Notes under the pieces: model-generated
Seen by the model: only the letters and a program-made list of their open reading frames with translations
The model's database searches: none
Told to the model about the DNA's origin: nothing
Shown: positions 19,441 to 29,016 of the stretch, in pieces
How the letters are laid out: every line of letters starts with the position of its first letter
How positions within the stretch are numbered: position 1 is the stretch's first letter
Program-made: the position numbers and the translations under genes
Source of the DNA: Rhodospirillaceae bacterium
Lineage (GTDB): Bacteria > Pseudomonadota > Alphaproteobacteria > UBA8366 > Aestuariispiraceae
Length of the DNA: 64,000 nucleotides
NCBI GenBank assembly: GCA_002709955.1
Contig: PAQY01000016.1
Span: 1 to 64,000, forward strand
Reading direction: 5' to 3'

Positions 19441-19542
19441 AGCAAATCCCGAGCAAACGGAATCGTTTGCGACGACGCATTTGCTAAAGAAACAAGTGGT
19501 TAGAGTGTCATATGTGAGCTCATGCGAACGCATGATGCTCTA
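19438..19542. repeat. 105-bp palindromic element, copy 1
   Basis: A MITE-like intergenic element bounded by the inverted ends TAGAGC and GCTCTA, with three internal hairpins: GCAAACG/CGTTTGC, CATTTG/CAAGTG (imperfect) and CATGCG/CGCATG. It differs at 4 of 105 positions from the copy at 56133-56237. The stop codon of the RND gene is part of its left end. No coding capacity. Confidence 0.85.
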
Positions 19543-19553
19543 GCCCAGGAAAC

Positions 19554-20546
19554 TCAGAATTCAACGGTAACGGGGCGCTCCAGCAATTGACCAATCGCCG
19601 CGTCAATGTCCACATCTCCCCCCAGAATGGCATTCACGGCCTGGGCGATGGGCATTTCAATACCGGCCCGCGCCGCTAGGGCGACGACGGCCTGGGCTGT
19701 CCAGTATCCTTCGGTCACGGCGCTGCGCTGGGACAGGGTTGATTGCGCGGACCGGCCTTCGCCCAGGGCAATGCCAAAAGAAGTGTTCCGGGATGTCGCA
19801 CTCATCGCGGTCAGGATTAAGTCCCCGGCACCGGACAGGCCCATAACTGTTTCCGCCCGCCCCCCTTCGGCGACGGCCAGGCGCATCATTTCCGCCAGTC
19901 CCCGACTGACCAGGGCGGCGCGGGCATTTTCCCCCAGGCCACGCCCGGTTGCGATTCCGGCTGCGACGGCGACAACATTTTTTACCGCGCCACCGATTTC
20001 CGCCCCAATCGGATCATCGGACAGATAGGCGCGCAGGCTGCCGGACCCAACGGCGGCCTGGATGATTTCTGCGGCTTTAAGATCCTGTGCGGCCAGTGTT
20101 ATTGCAGTGGGCAATCCTTTTGCGACCTCTCCGGCAAAGGTTGGTCCAGAGAATATACAGGCCCGCGCAGTGGGGGTTTCTTCTGCCAGAATCTGTGACA
20201 TACGCTTTAGGGTATTGCGTTCGACACCTTTCGCACAAATCGCGATGGGTATGCCGGAAGACAGATGCGGTGCGATTGCCTGGGCCACGGATCGCAAGGC
20301 CTGGGCGGGGACTGCAATCAGGATACAGTCTGCGCCTGATACTGCAAAGGTCAGGTCCGTTCCGGCGGTAATGCCGCGCGCCAGGGGGATACCCGGCAGC
20401 CGACGTGGATTGGACCCGTCTTGAATACAAGTTGCCGTTTCCGCGTCGCGGACCCAGACATGGACCTGATGGCCCGTGCGGCGTGCGACACAGGCCAGGG
20501 CAGAGCCCCAGGCACCGCCCCCTAAAATTGCGACATGGCCTGACAT
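19554..20546 (-). CDS. gpsA: Glycerol-3-phosphate dehydrogenase [NAD(P)+]
   Basis: A 330-residue cytoplasmic enzyme that reduces dihydroxyacetone phosphate to sn-glycerol 3-phosphate for phospholipid synthesis. The N-terminal nucleotide-binding motif is LGGGAWGSALA. The NPRRLPGI region, CAKGVERNTL, SGPTFAGEVAKGLPTA, the catalytic region around GGAVKNVVAVAAGIATGRGLG, and SGAGDLILT are all present. The start has AGGAA about seven bases upstream. Adjacent genes share no obvious pathway. Confidence 0.95.
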   Translation of the reverse strand: MSGHVAILGGGAWGSALACVARRTGHQVHVWVRDAETATCIQDGSNPRRLPGIPLARGITAGTDLTFAVSGADCILIAVPAQALRSVAQAIAPHLSSGIPIAICAKGVERNTLKRMSQILAEETPTARACIFSGPTFAGEVAKGLPTAITLAAQDLKAAEIIQAAVGSGSLRAYLSDDPIGAEIGGAVKNVVAVAAGIATGRGLGENARAALVSRGLAEMMRLAVAEGGRAETVMGLSGAGDLILTAMSATSRNTSFGIALGEGRSAQSTLSQRSAVTEGYWTAQAVVALAARAGIEMPIAQAVNAILGGDVDIDAAIGQLLERPVTVEF

Positions 20547-20636
20547 TCTTGGTTCCTCACACAGATAATTCGGACAAGACTGATTTCATCACCGTCAGGA
20601 TGTAGCCTATGGCGTCCGGATGCGCTACAGGTTCTC

Positions 20637-20666
20637 TTGGCATTTGTCTTATTTGGGCATGATAAT
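20637..20666 (+). promoter_or_regulatory. Candidate sigma-70 promoter of hemC
   Basis: TTGGCA at 20637-20642 and GATAAT at 20661-20666, 18 bases apart, sit about 34 bases before the hemC ATG, inside the 153-base divergent spacer between gpsA and hemC. Confidence 0.4.
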
Positions 20667-20699
20667 TGGTGCCCTGGTTTACTGTGTGAGGTTCGTTTT

Positions 20700-21623
20700 A
20701 TGAGCAAGACTGTACCGACTTCCGTTACCCTTGGCACGCGAGGCTCGCCTCTGGCGTTGTTACAGACCTATGATGTTCGCGATCGGTTGATCGCTGCCAA
20801 TCCCGGTTTGACGGTCGAAATCGCTGAAATCACGGTGGTTGGCGACCAGATTCAAGATCGGGCCCTTTCCGAGGTTGGGGGGAAGGGGCTGTTTACCAAA
20901 GAACTGGATCGCGCCATTCTGGATGGCCGGTGTGATGCGGCTGTCCATTCGATGAAGGATGTGGAAACCTGGCTGTCCGACGGAATATCGCTGACATGTG
21001 TTTTGCAGCGGGAAGATGTCCGCGATGCCTTTTTAAGCCATAAGGCTGATAGTCTTGAGGCCTTGCCGCCCGGATCCAAAGTCGGGACGTCCTCCCTGCG
21101 TCGCAAAGCCCAGATCCTGGCTAAACGCCCGGATTTAGAGGTCGTGTTGTTCCGGGGCAATGTGCAAACCCGTTTGCGCAAGCTGGAAGAAGGCGTTGCC
21201 GACGCGACCTTACTGGCGATGGCAGGGCTTAATCGGTTGAGCATGGCGCATCTGGCAACGGCCCCGCTGGCGGTCGAAACGCTGTTGCCCGCCTGTGCCC
21301 AGGGCGCGGTGGGGGTGACAATTGCCAGTGCGCGATCTGATTTGGCCCAGTTGTTCGCCCCATTGAACCATGGTGAAAGCCAGCTTCGCGTTCAGGCGGA
21401 ACGGGCCTTTCTGGATGTTCTGGATGGCAGTTGCCACACACCCATTGCCGGCCTTGCGGAAATTACTGGGTCAACGGTTCGGTTTCGGGGTCTGGTTGCC
21501 CGGGAAGATGGTGCGCGCCTGTTGACGGTGGAACGGTCCGGACCCGTGGACCAGGCTGTTGCCCTGGCACAGGAGGCCGGGCATGCCCTGTTGAAAGAGA
21601 TGGGTGATGGTTTCTTCGACTGA
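20700..21623 (+). CDS. hemC: Hydroxymethylbilane synthase (porphobilinogen deaminase)
   Basis: A 307-residue enzyme that polymerises four porphobilinogens into hydroxymethylbilane in tetrapyrrole synthesis. Visible motifs are LGTRGSPLAL near the N-terminus, GKGLFTKELD, AVHSMKDV, GTSSLRRKAQ and the dipyrromethane-cofactor Cys in LDGSCHTPIAG. The ATG at 20700 (MSKTVP) is preferred; an upstream start is excluded by the hemC promoter position and conservation. Its end overlaps the hemD start by 17 bases. Confidence 0.95.
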   Translation: MSKTVPTSVTLGTRGSPLALLQTYDVRDRLIAANPGLTVEIAEITVVGDQIQDRALSEVGGKGLFTKELDRAILDGRCDAAVHSMKDVETWLSDGISLTCVLQREDVRDAFLSHKADSLEALPPGSKVGTSSLRRKAQILAKRPDLEVVLFRGNVQTRLRKLEEGVADATLLAMAGLNRLSMAHLATAPLAVETLLPACAQGAVGVTIASARSDLAQLFAPLNHGESQLRVQAERAFLDVLDGSCHTPIAGLAEITGSTVRFRGLVAREDGARLLTVERSGPVDQAVALAQEAGHALLKEMGDGFFD

Positions 21624-23994
21624 TCCCGATGTCGCACAGGTGGACCGCCCCCTGGTCCTGATTACCAGACCGGTAGAGGATGCGACTGGATTGGTCGATG
21701 CCTTGCGGGCAGAGGGGTTCGATGCGCTGGTCGAACCGATGCTGCGGATTGAGTCCTTGCCGGACGCCGTGGTTGATCTGACGGATTGCCGCGCGATTCT
21801 GTTTACATCTGCGAATGGCGTTCGGGCCTTTGCCCGGATCAGTGCGGTGCGCAGCCTGCCGGTTGTGACCGTTGGTGCCAGCAGCGCCCAGGCCGCAACC
21901 GAAGCTGGGTTTGAGGATATAGAAGCATCGGGTGGCGATGTGGAGGCCTTAATCGAAACCGTGCGCGCGCGCTTTCCGGTTCAAGGTGGCGCATTGTTTC
22001 ATGCGGCGGGATCTGTGACGGCGGGTGATTTGAAGGGCGATCTGGAAGCCTTGGGCTACACGGTCAAGCGCGTTGCCCTATATCGGTCCGTGAAGACACA
22101 GGAACTCAGCGATGCCTGTCGGGCCGCATTGGATACGGGGCGCATTGCTGCGGTGACATTTTTTTCTCCCCGAACGGCGGAGTCGTTTGTTACTGTACTT
22201 CTGGGTGAAGGACGTGCACCCTGTGCGCGTACGGTTTGGGCGGTTTGCTTGAGTGACGCGGTCGCGCAGGCTGCGGCGGGAATAGACTGGTTAGGGGTCA
22301 AGCGTGCGGCAACGCCCGATACGCCCGCCCTGATCGCACAGATTAAGGCCTTGTTTGGGGTCGGAAATCAACTGGGTAGGATGATGACAATGGCTGACGA
22401 CAAGAAAAATGACGAGGGTGTTGACGAAAAGAATGCCCCCGAAATCAGTACCCCCGAAACCGACACAAATGAAGGTGATGCATCTGTTGATGTCGCAGAG
22501 GCGGTCAGTGATTTTGATACCGACGCCGTGATCGACGCTTTTGGGGGTATCCGCCCCATGGCGACCAAACTGGATGTCGCGGTCAGCACAGTACAGGGCT
22601 GGAAAAACCGCGGCCATATTCCGGAAAACCGGTGGCGCGATATCATCACCGCAGCCTCGGCCCATCAGATTGACCTCAGTGTTGCCATGCCAGCGGAAAA
22701 ACGCCCAACCGCATCTGATCAAGAGGCACCTGAACCGGTGGAGTCTGAACCAGTGGCGTCTCCCTGGAGTGATGAAGCAGTGGATGATGAAGATCGTCCA
22801 GATGCCAATGAACAGTCAGATGCCCCATCGCAGTCAAAACCGGCTGCCGCCTCTGGTACAGGGGAGTCTGGTTCCAATGGTTCTGGAAAACTGGCTCTTT
22901 TGGTGGCCGGTGCGGCGCTTGTCGCGGTTGTAGCACGGCCCATCTGGGCCCCCTATGTCGATCCACATCTGGCACAGTATGTGGAACCGCCCGTGGCGGT
23001 GGTTTCCGGGGGGACGCCGTCAGATATCGCGGCGACGCTGTCGTCGATTTCTGATCGATTGTCACAAGTTGAATCGCGCCCGGTCCCAACGGGGGATGGC
23101 GCGGTTATCTCCGGCGATGTTTCAAGCCGTTTGGACAGTCTGGAGAGGGATGTTGAAGCGTTAAGCGACGCCTCAGAATCCTTGCAGGCGATCCGCGAAG
23201 AAACTGCCAATGCCTTGACGGAAACACGCAACGCCCTGGCCGCATCGGTCGAGCGGGATGAGACAACCCGTGCGCGCCTGTTGGAGCGTATGGGCGTCAT
23301 TGAAAGCATGCTGGAACAGGTCAGCAAAGAGGCAGAGCGCGCAACCGCCGGTCTGGCTGGTGTGGAGGCAAAAGCCGTTCAGAATGCAGAGGATATCACA
23401 GAGCTGAAAGCCCGCCCCGCCCTGGAAGGTGCCGCCCAGGCAGGTCTTGCTCTGGCGGTTGGGGATGTTGAATCCGCCTTGTTTGCAGGCCGCCCCTTCA
23501 CGCATGCCCTGGATCGTTTGACTGGGTTGGCCCGGGGCGATGCGGCGATTGCAAGTGCAGTTACCAAATTGCAGCCCTATGCCACCCGGGGCGTCGCCAC
23601 CCGTGCGACGCTGATTTCCGCGTTTCAGCAGAATGCGCCCGCGATGCAGTCAGAAGTCAACCGCACCGATGGGGATGTGTTGGATGTCTTGATAGAGGGT
23701 GCGCGGTCCCTGGTTTCAATCCGCAAAAAGGGGGAGGCCGCGGATGCCCCCCCGGTCAGTCGCGCTGAAGCCGCCTTGAACAGGGGCGATCTGGCCAGTG
23801 CTGTCGCCGCCCTTTCTCAGGGACGGGAGACGTCTGAAACCATCGCGACCTGGCTGAATGAGGCAGAGGCGCGATTGGCCGCAGAGGCTGCGTTGACAGA
23901 TCTGCGCGATGCGGTTGCTGCGGGTCTGGCGATTGCCCCGGCTCCCACGGCATCGCCTGAACCCGAACCCGCTAAATCGGGAGATCCGTCATGA
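21607..23994 (+). CDS. hemD: Uroporphyrinogen-III synthase fused to a mitofilin-like protein
   Basis: One unbroken 795-codon frame holds two proteins that are normally separate in alphaproteobacteria. Residues about 1-258 are HemD (LVLITRPVEDATGLVDAL, FTSANGVRAFA, FHAAGSVTAGDL, TFFSPRTAESF), which closes hydroxymethylbilane to uroporphyrinogen III. After FGVGNQLGRMM comes the usual start of the neighbouring mitofilin-like (COG4223) protein: an acidic region, a small HTH-like segment (FGGIRPMATKLDVAVSTVQG), a Pro/Ser-rich stretch, a membrane helix near residue 430 and a long coiled coil. An internal ATG at 22390 with AGG nine bases upstream could still start the second protein separately. Start chosen at 21607 (AGAGA upstream); GTG at 21604 is possible. 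Confidence 0.88.
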   Translation: MVSSTDPDVAQVDRPLVLITRPVEDATGLVDALRAEGFDALVEPMLRIESLPDAVVDLTDCRAILFTSANGVRAFARISAVRSLPVVTVGASSAQAATEAGFEDIEASGGDVEALIETVRARFPVQGGALFHAAGSVTAGDLKGDLEALGYTVKRVALYRSVKTQELSDACRAALDTGRIAAVTFFSPRTAESFVTVLLGEGRAPCARTVWAVCLSDAVAQAAAGIDWLGVKRAATPDTPALIAQIKALFGVGNQLGRMMTMADDKKNDEGVDEKNAPEISTPETDTNEGDASVDVAEAVSDFDTDAVIDAFGGIRPMATKLDVAVSTVQGWKNRGHIPENRWRDIITAASAHQIDLSVAMPAEKRPTASDQEAPEPVESEPVASPWSDEAVDDEDRPDANEQSDAPSQSKPAAASGTGESGSNGSGKLALLVAGAALVAVVARPIWAPYVDPHLAQYVEPPVAVVSGGTPSDIAATLSSISDRLSQVESRPVPTGDGAVISGDVSSRLDSLERDVEALSDASESLQAIREETANALTETRNALAASVERDETTRARLLERMGVIESMLEQVSKEAERATAGLAGVEAKAVQNAEDITELKARPALEGAAQAGLALAVGDVESALFAGRPFTHALDRLTGLARGDAAIASAVTKLQPYATRGVATRATLISAFQQNAPAMQSEVNRTDGDVLDVLIEGARSLVSIRKKGEAADAPPVSRAEAALNRGDLASAVAALSQGRETSETIATWLNEAEARLAAEAALTDLRDAVAAGLAIAPAPTASPEPEPAKSGDPS

Positions 23995-25277
23995 CATGGC
24001 GCGTATTCTTCTTCCTGATCAAGATTGGTGTCCTTGGTGCCTTGGCGGTGTTTTTTGCCACAGATCCGGGGCGTGTATCCTTTGACTGGCAGGGTTGGGC
24101 GATTGATATGCCCGTCGGTGTTTTTGCCCTGATCGTGCTGTTGCTTGTCCTGCTGTTGGTCTATGCAGAGCGGATTCGCCAAACTGTGTTTCGCTTCCCC
24201 GGTCGATGGCGCGCCCATCGCAAGGCCATTCGGGAAATGAAAGGGTATCGCGCCCTGACGCTGGGCATGGTTGCTGTCGCCGCAGGGGACGCGATTGAGG
24301 CAAAGCGGCAGTCGCGTCGGTCTACGGATCTGCTGACCCAGGCACCGCTGACGAAACTGTTACAGGCCCAATCCGCCCAGTTGAATGGTGATAATCAGGC
24401 CGCGACAAAGTATTTTGAAGATATGCGCGGCAATCCGGAAGTATCCTTCCTGGGCATTCGGGGATTGATGACCCAGGCCCTGCGGGACGGTGATTCCGAA
24501 CGCGCATTGGCCCTGGCGGAAGACGCGCGCAAGCTGCGGCCATCGGCGAAATGGGTGCTGTTGGAATTGCTGGACCTGCAAATGGAAGCCGGTTTCTGGA
24601 ATCGCGCATTGGCGACGTTGGAAGATGCGGAAAAAACTGGGGCAATATCCACTGAGGAAGCGAAGCCATTGCGGGCGCGCCTGTCGCTGCGTCAGGCCGC
24701 GCGCCTTAAGGACGCCGGTCAAAACGGGGAAGCGCTGAAAATCGCGAAGAAGGCGATGAAAGCGGATCCGTCCAATGACGCCGCCGTTGCCTTGGCCGCC
24801 GATTTGATGCAGCAGGGCAACGATACGCGAAAAGCGGAAAAACTGATCGAATCCGCCTGGAAACAACAGCCCACACCGGTTCTGGCACAGGCATATCGCA
24901 ATCTGGCGGCAAGCGATGCGACCCCGATTGCAAAGGTGAAGCGGTTCGAAACCCTGTTGTCGCTGTCCCCGGATGCAGCGGAAAGTCATATCGCCCTGGC
25001 GGATGCGGCCCTGGATGCCAATCTGTGGGGAGAGGCCCGCACACATCTTGCCAAGGCGACGGATATCCTGGGGGATCCTGTGCCGCCCGTTCTGTGCCGC
25101 CTGTGGGCGCGACTGGAAGAGGCCGAACATGGTGATCTGACAGCGGCGCATCGCTGGTTGAAAAAGGCGTCAGAATCAGAAGCCAAGATACAGGCAGAAC
25201 CTGATCTTAAGGTGTCAGTGCGGCAGACTGATATCGTCCCCGTTCAGCGCACGGAGTTACAGCGGCGACCGTTGTGA
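23991..25277 (+). CDS. hemY: HemY family tetratricopeptide membrane protein
   Basis: A 428-residue inner-membrane protein: two N-terminal helices (residues 5-25 and 40-60) and a TPR-type helical repeat region to the end. This is the alphaproteobacterial 'HemY N-terminal domain' protein found after hemCD; its biochemical role in haem synthesis is not settled, and it is not the protoporphyrinogen oxidase also called HemY. Its ATG overlaps the fused hemD frame by four bases (ATGA), so it is translated with it. The gene is convergent with pmbA. Confidence 0.88.
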   Translation: MTWRVFFFLIKIGVLGALAVFFATDPGRVSFDWQGWAIDMPVGVFALIVLLLVLLLVYAERIRQTVFRFPGRWRAHRKAIREMKGYRALTLGMVAVAAGDAIEAKRQSRRSTDLLTQAPLTKLLQAQSAQLNGDNQAATKYFEDMRGNPEVSFLGIRGLMTQALRDGDSERALALAEDARKLRPSAKWVLLELLDLQMEAGFWNRALATLEDAEKTGAISTEEAKPLRARLSLRQAARLKDAGQNGEALKIAKKAMKADPSNDAAVALAADLMQQGNDTRKAEKLIESAWKQQPTPVLAQAYRNLAASDATPIAKVKRFETLLSLSPDAAESHIALADAALDANLWGEARTHLAKATDILGDPVPPVLCRLWARLEEAEHGDLTAAHRWLKKASESEAKIQAEPDLKVSVRQTDIVPVQRTELQRRPL

Positions 25278-25281
25278 TCAA

Positions 25282-26628
25282 TCAGGTTCCAGCCACCATC
25301 ATGCCGTCGATACGAATGGTCGGCGCATTGGTTGCGTATTTGAAGTCCAGATCATCCGCAGGCGTCATGGCCAGGAACATATCCACCAGATTGCCCGCGA
25401 TGGTGACTTCGTTCACCGGATAGGCGATCTGTCCGTTTTCGATCCAGAAGCCGGATGCCCCGCGGCTATAGTCGCCCGTCACCATATTCACCCCCATTCC
25501 CATGACGGAGGTGATATAGAAGCCGCTTTTGATATCAGACATCAGGTCTGTTGGGGAAACATTGCCTGGTTCCATATGCAAATTGGTGGTGGATGGCGAC
25601 GGGGGGCTGCTGGTTCCACGGCTGGCATGACCTGTCGAGGTCAGGCCCAATTGCCGCGCGGCGCGCAAATCCAGAATCCAGGTTTGCAGAACGCCGTCTT
25701 CAACCAGATTGCGGCGCATATTCGCCAGGCCTTCGGCATCGAAGGGTTTGGAGGCCAGACCGCGCGCCCGGTGGGGGTCATCGACAATAGTAATCTCAGG
25801 AGACATGACCGCCTGACCCATCTTGTTTTTCAGAAAGGACGTGCCTCGGGCAATCGCCGCCCCATTGATTGCGCTGGTCAGGTGGCGCACCAGCCCCCCG
25901 GAAACGCGAGGGTCGAATACGACAGGCACCTTTGCCGAAGGCGGCTTGCGTGCCCCAAGTTTCTTTAAGGCGCGGTCCGCGGCGCTGCGGCCAATTTCTG
26001 CCGGATCGGTCAGGTCAGACCCGAATATCGCGCTGGAATAGTCATAGTCTGATTCCATGGCAGTACCGGTTCCCGCAAGGACTGAGACGGCAATACTGTG
26101 GTTGCTGCCTTGATAGCGTCCGGCAAAACCATTGCTGGCGGCCAAGGCGATGCGCGACTGGCCCCAGGAGGCTTCTGCCCCTTCGGAATTGGTGATCCCG
26201 GCGACAGCCAGGGCCGCATCTTCGGTTTCCGTCGCCCGGGCGATCAGGGTCTCGGCGCTGGGTTCCTGTGGATCAAACATTTCCAGCTTTGGATAATTCT
26301 CGCCAACGATCTGGTCTGGATCCGCAATGCCACAAAAGCTGTCTTCCGGGACGTTTTTGGCCATGGCGATGGCACGGTCCACCAACAGCGCCAATCCGTC
26401 TGGATTCCAGTCATTGGAAGAAACTATGGCCTGGCGCTTGCCAATCAGCACCCGCAAGCCGAGGTCCTGAGATTCCTGACGCTCCAGCTTTTCTGTTTTT
26501 CCCAGCCGCTGTGCGTGGCTGATGCTGGTCGACAGCCCGGCTACCGCATCCGCTGAATCGGCACCTGCTTTCAGGGCGCGCTCAACAAGGTCTTGAATCA
26601 GGACAAGCGGATCAGTCTCAACGGTCAT
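25282..26628 (-). CDS. pmbA: TldE/PmbA family metalloprotease subunit
   Basis: A 448-residue TldD/PmbA-family protein. It lacks the HExxxH zinc site of TldD, as expected for TldE/PmbA, which pairs with TldD to degrade unfolded peptides and mature microcins or cofactors. Recognisable segments are VVFDPRVSGGLVRHL near the middle, RGTSSPPSPSTTNLHME, and MGMGVNMVTGDYSRGASGFWIENG near the C-terminus. No tldD lies in this window. It is followed upstream by a small membrane protein gene on the same strand. Confidence 0.92.
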   Translation of the reverse strand: MTVETDPLVLIQDLVERALKAGADSADAVAGLSTSISHAQRLGKTEKLERQESQDLGLRVLIGKRQAIVSSNDWNPDGLALLVDRAIAMAKNVPEDSFCGIADPDQIVGENYPKLEMFDPQEPSAETLIARATETEDAALAVAGITNSEGAEASWGQSRIALAASNGFAGRYQGSNHSIAVSVLAGTGTAMESDYDYSSAIFGSDLTDPAEIGRSAADRALKKLGARKPPSAKVPVVFDPRVSGGLVRHLTSAINGAAIARGTSFLKNKMGQAVMSPEITIVDDPHRARGLASKPFDAEGLANMRRNLVEDGVLQTWILDLRAARQLGLTSTGHASRGTSSPPSPSTTNLHMEPGNVSPTDLMSDIKSGFYITSVMGMGVNMVTGDYSRGASGFWIENGQIAYPVNEVTIAGNLVDMFLAMTPADDLDFKYATNAPTIRIDGMMVAGT

Positions 26629-26676
26629 GGTATGTCTTTCTATTTTCTGGGCTGTGCACTTGGCTGGATCAGCGTG

Positions 26677-26964
26677 TCAGTCTTGTAGCAGGCTAAATAG
26701 GGCAATGAAAAGCAGTGCCACCATTCCCAGGCCAGCACCGATCATTTGCATCCGCGCTCGCCGCAGATTGGGCGATATATCGACCATTTCGTCTGGATCC
26801 CGTCGCCAATCCAGTTTTGAGTCCGTATCTTGGCTGGTGCGCGCCAATAATCGTATTCCAACCGTCATCACGATTAAAAAGACCAAAGTCAGAAGGATGA
26901 TCCAGACTGGCACCCCCAGAAGAATTGAAATTTTATCCAGGCTGCGTGCAATGGCGTCCGGCAT
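26677..26964 (-). CDS. Small membrane protein of unknown function
   Basis: A 95-residue protein with two predicted helices: VPVWIILLTLVFLIVMTVG (about 18-38) and a second near the end (IGAGLGMVALLFIALFSLL). Between them is a charged loop with KLDWRRDPDEMVDISPNLRRARMQ-like content. I do not recognise a family. It sits between pmbA and purD on the same strand, 12 bases downstream of purD, so it is probably co-transcribed with purD. Confidence 0.7.
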   Translation of the reverse strand: MPDAIARSLDKISILLGVPVWIILLTLVFLIVMTVGIRLLARTSQDTDSKLDWRRDPDEMVDISPNLRRARMQMIGAGLGMVALLFIALFSLLQD

Positions 26965-26976
26965 CGCCTGTATCCC

Positions 26977-28254
26977 TTATTCGCGGTTAAGCGCGCGATG
27001 GCCGATGTCGCGGCGACAGAACCCTTCTGGCCATTCAATCAGGTCAACAGCGGCATAGGCGCGTTCTCGTGCCTCAGTAATTGTCGGGGCCATCGTCGTC
27101 ACGGTCAGCACACGGCCCCCGGTTGCGATCAGCTCCCCGGCGTCATTGCGCGCGGTTCCCGCATGAAATACGACGACATCGGGGGCGGCGGCTGCGCCCT
27201 CTATATTACGGATCACGGTGCCTTTCTGATAGGTGCCGGGATAACCCTGGCTGGCCAGCACAACAGTCATAGCAGATTGCGCGTGCCAGCGCAGATCAAA
27301 ATTGCGCAATGTGCCATTTGCCGTCGCCAACAGGGCAGGCAGCAGGTCCGATTGCAGGCGCATCATCAGGACCTGGCATTCCGGATCGCCGAACCGGACA
27401 TTATATTCAATCACCCGTGGCCCGGTTTTTGTGATCATCAAGCCGATGAACAGAACGCCCTGGAAAGGGGCGCCTTCCGCCTTCATTGCCTCAATTGTTG
27501 GGGTCAGAATCTCCCGGATGATGCGCGCTTCCATCTCTGGCGTACAGACAGGTGCCGGGGAATAGGCACCCATGCCCCCGGTATTGGGTCCGGTATCGCC
27601 GTCGCCCACACGCTTATGATCCTGGGCCGATGCCAAAGGCAGCGCGGTTTCACCATCCGCCAGCGCAAAGAAGGACAATTCTTCCCCTTCCATGAATTCC
27701 TCGACGACCACTTCTGCCCCAGCGGTTCCAAAGATGCCGTTCACCATGGCGGCATCTACCGCATCCAGGGCTTCCTGAACGGTCATCGCGACGGTAACGC
27801 CCTTGCCAGCGGCCAGGCCATCGGCCTTTACAACAATCGGGGCACCCTGGGCATGGATATAGTCCTTGGCGGCCTGTGCATCGGTAAACCGGCCATAGGC
27901 GGCGGTGGGAATATTGTATTTTGCACAGATATCCTTGCTAAACCCCTTGGATCCTTCCAGCGCGGCGGCGGCGGCACTGGGTCCGAAGACGACAATATCT
28001 TTCGCGCGCAGGCGATCTGCCAGACCATCGACCAAGGGCCCTTCGGGACCGACTACGACAAAATCGATGGCCTCTTGCGCAATCAGGGCTTCAATCCCAT
28101 CAAAATCATCGACAGCGACTGGGCGGCATTGGGCATCCTGGGCGATGCCTGCATTGCCCGGCGCACAGAACAAGGCGTCACACAGGGGCGATGCGGCAAG
28201 CGCCCAACATAATGCGTGCTCACGCCCTCCAGAGCCAATGACAAGACAACGCAT
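26977..28254 (-). CDS. purD: Phosphoribosylamine-glycine ligase
   Basis: A 425-residue ATP-grasp enzyme that joins phosphoribosylamine and glycine to GAR in purine synthesis. It starts [19 protein letters not shown] and shows [11 protein letters not shown], the ATP-grasp segments [17 protein letters not shown] and [16 protein letters not shown], and [17 protein letters not shown]. Upstream of the ATG is GGGAG. Length and motifs are full; the small membrane protein gene follows. Confidence 0.95.
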   Translation of the reverse strand: MRCLVIGSGGREHALCWALAASPLCDALFCAPGNAGIAQDAQCRPVAVDDFDGIEALIAQEAIDFVVVGPEGPLVDGLADRLRAKDIVVFGPSAAAAALEGSKGFSKDICAKYNIPTAAYGRFTDAQAAKDYIHAQGAPIVVKADGLAAGKGVTVAMTVQEALDAVDAAMVNGIFGTAGAEVVVEEFMEGEELSFFALADGETALPLASAQDHKRVGDGDTGPNTGGMGAYSPAPVCTPEMEARIIREILTPTIEAMKAEGAPFQGVLFIGLMITKTGPRVIEYNVRFGDPECQVLMMRLQSDLLPALLATANGTLRNFDLRWHAQSAMTVVLASQGYPGTYQKGTVIRNIEGAAAAPDVVVFHAGTARNDAGELIATGGRVLTVTTMAPTITEARERAYAAVDLIEWPEGFCRRDIGHRALNRE

Positions 28255-28370
28255 ATGGTCTTTCTCCCAATCTGAACGCGGCTGGATGTCGGCGATGTTC
28301 CGCTTCGACCAGCCAGTCTATACCACGACGACGGCGGGCCTGTTGGGCACCGCCGTCTTCAGGACCTGGA

Positions 28371-28808
28371 TCAGGCGATCATTGCGCCATTTTGATCCGC
28401 TTCAGCCGGTATGTCTGGTTCCGGTACCTGCGGGGACATGCTGGCGGATTCTGGCCCGAAGAATCCCGGAATAGCATTTTCCCCGGCATTGACAAACCGT
28501 CTTAACCCGCGCCCGACAATTCGCACTGTCATCAGGCCGGACTCCTGCTTGGTTTCAACCTGTAGTACCCCGCCCCCTGGTCGATGAACCGGGCGCGGTG
28601 GGTAGCCCAGGAACCGCAGTATTTCATAGTATCCAGGACAGTCGACCAAGATGATATCGCCCGGTTCAAAGGGATCGGAAAGCCTGGCAAAAAATCGCGG
28701 TTTTATCATCACATCAAGTATATGGTTGGTGCAATGATAGCTCCAAATCGAAATTCCATTATTTGAAACTAGTTTTCTCAGGCCACTCTTTTGTGCGCGA
28801 AGTGTCAT
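28371..28808 (-). CDS. Orphan hypothetical protein
   Basis: A 145-residue protein with a strong ribosome site (GGGAGAGGG) before the ATG at 28808. It has a mixed alpha/beta N-terminal half with GISIWSYHCTNHILDVMIKP and FEPGDIILVDCPGYYEI, which resembles the small beta-barrel segments seen in phage or surface-associated proteins. A Pro/Ala-rich tail ends in AEADQNGAMIA. No signal peptide or membrane helix is visible and no family is recognised. The upstream spacer to xseA is AT-rich. Function unknown; a horizontally acquired gene is one reading. Confidence 0.6.
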   Translation of the reverse strand: MTLRAQKSGLRKLVSNNGISIWSYHCTNHILDVMIKPRFFARLSDPFEPGDIILVDCPGYYEILRFLGYPPRPVHRPGGGVLQVETKQESGLMTVRIVGRGLRRFVNAGENAIPGFFGPESASMSPQVPEPDIPAEADQNGAMIA

Positions 28809-29016
28809 TTTACCCTCTCCCTTTAGATTGCAAAGATAAGTATCTACTAGAAAATGTTGAAATATCATGCAAGAGAATTGAATAATAATAGCACGTAAAA
28901 GTAGTATTATTGATGTTAAAATTTAACAGATAAAAGAAAGACCATTTAAGCGTGTATAAATTTCTCTTAAACAAGTGATTTAATCTTTGTGCGGTGCGTG
29001 GCATTCTAGGGTCGCT

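Noticed and set aside
22373-22392. Treating the HemD-mitofilin junction as an assembly error
   Set aside because: There is no sign of a frameshift: the frame is continuous and both halves are intact. It is reported as a fusion, with the read check noted.
26998-28212. A 404-residue frame opposite purD
   Set aside because: It mirrors a complete purD gene and has no family features.
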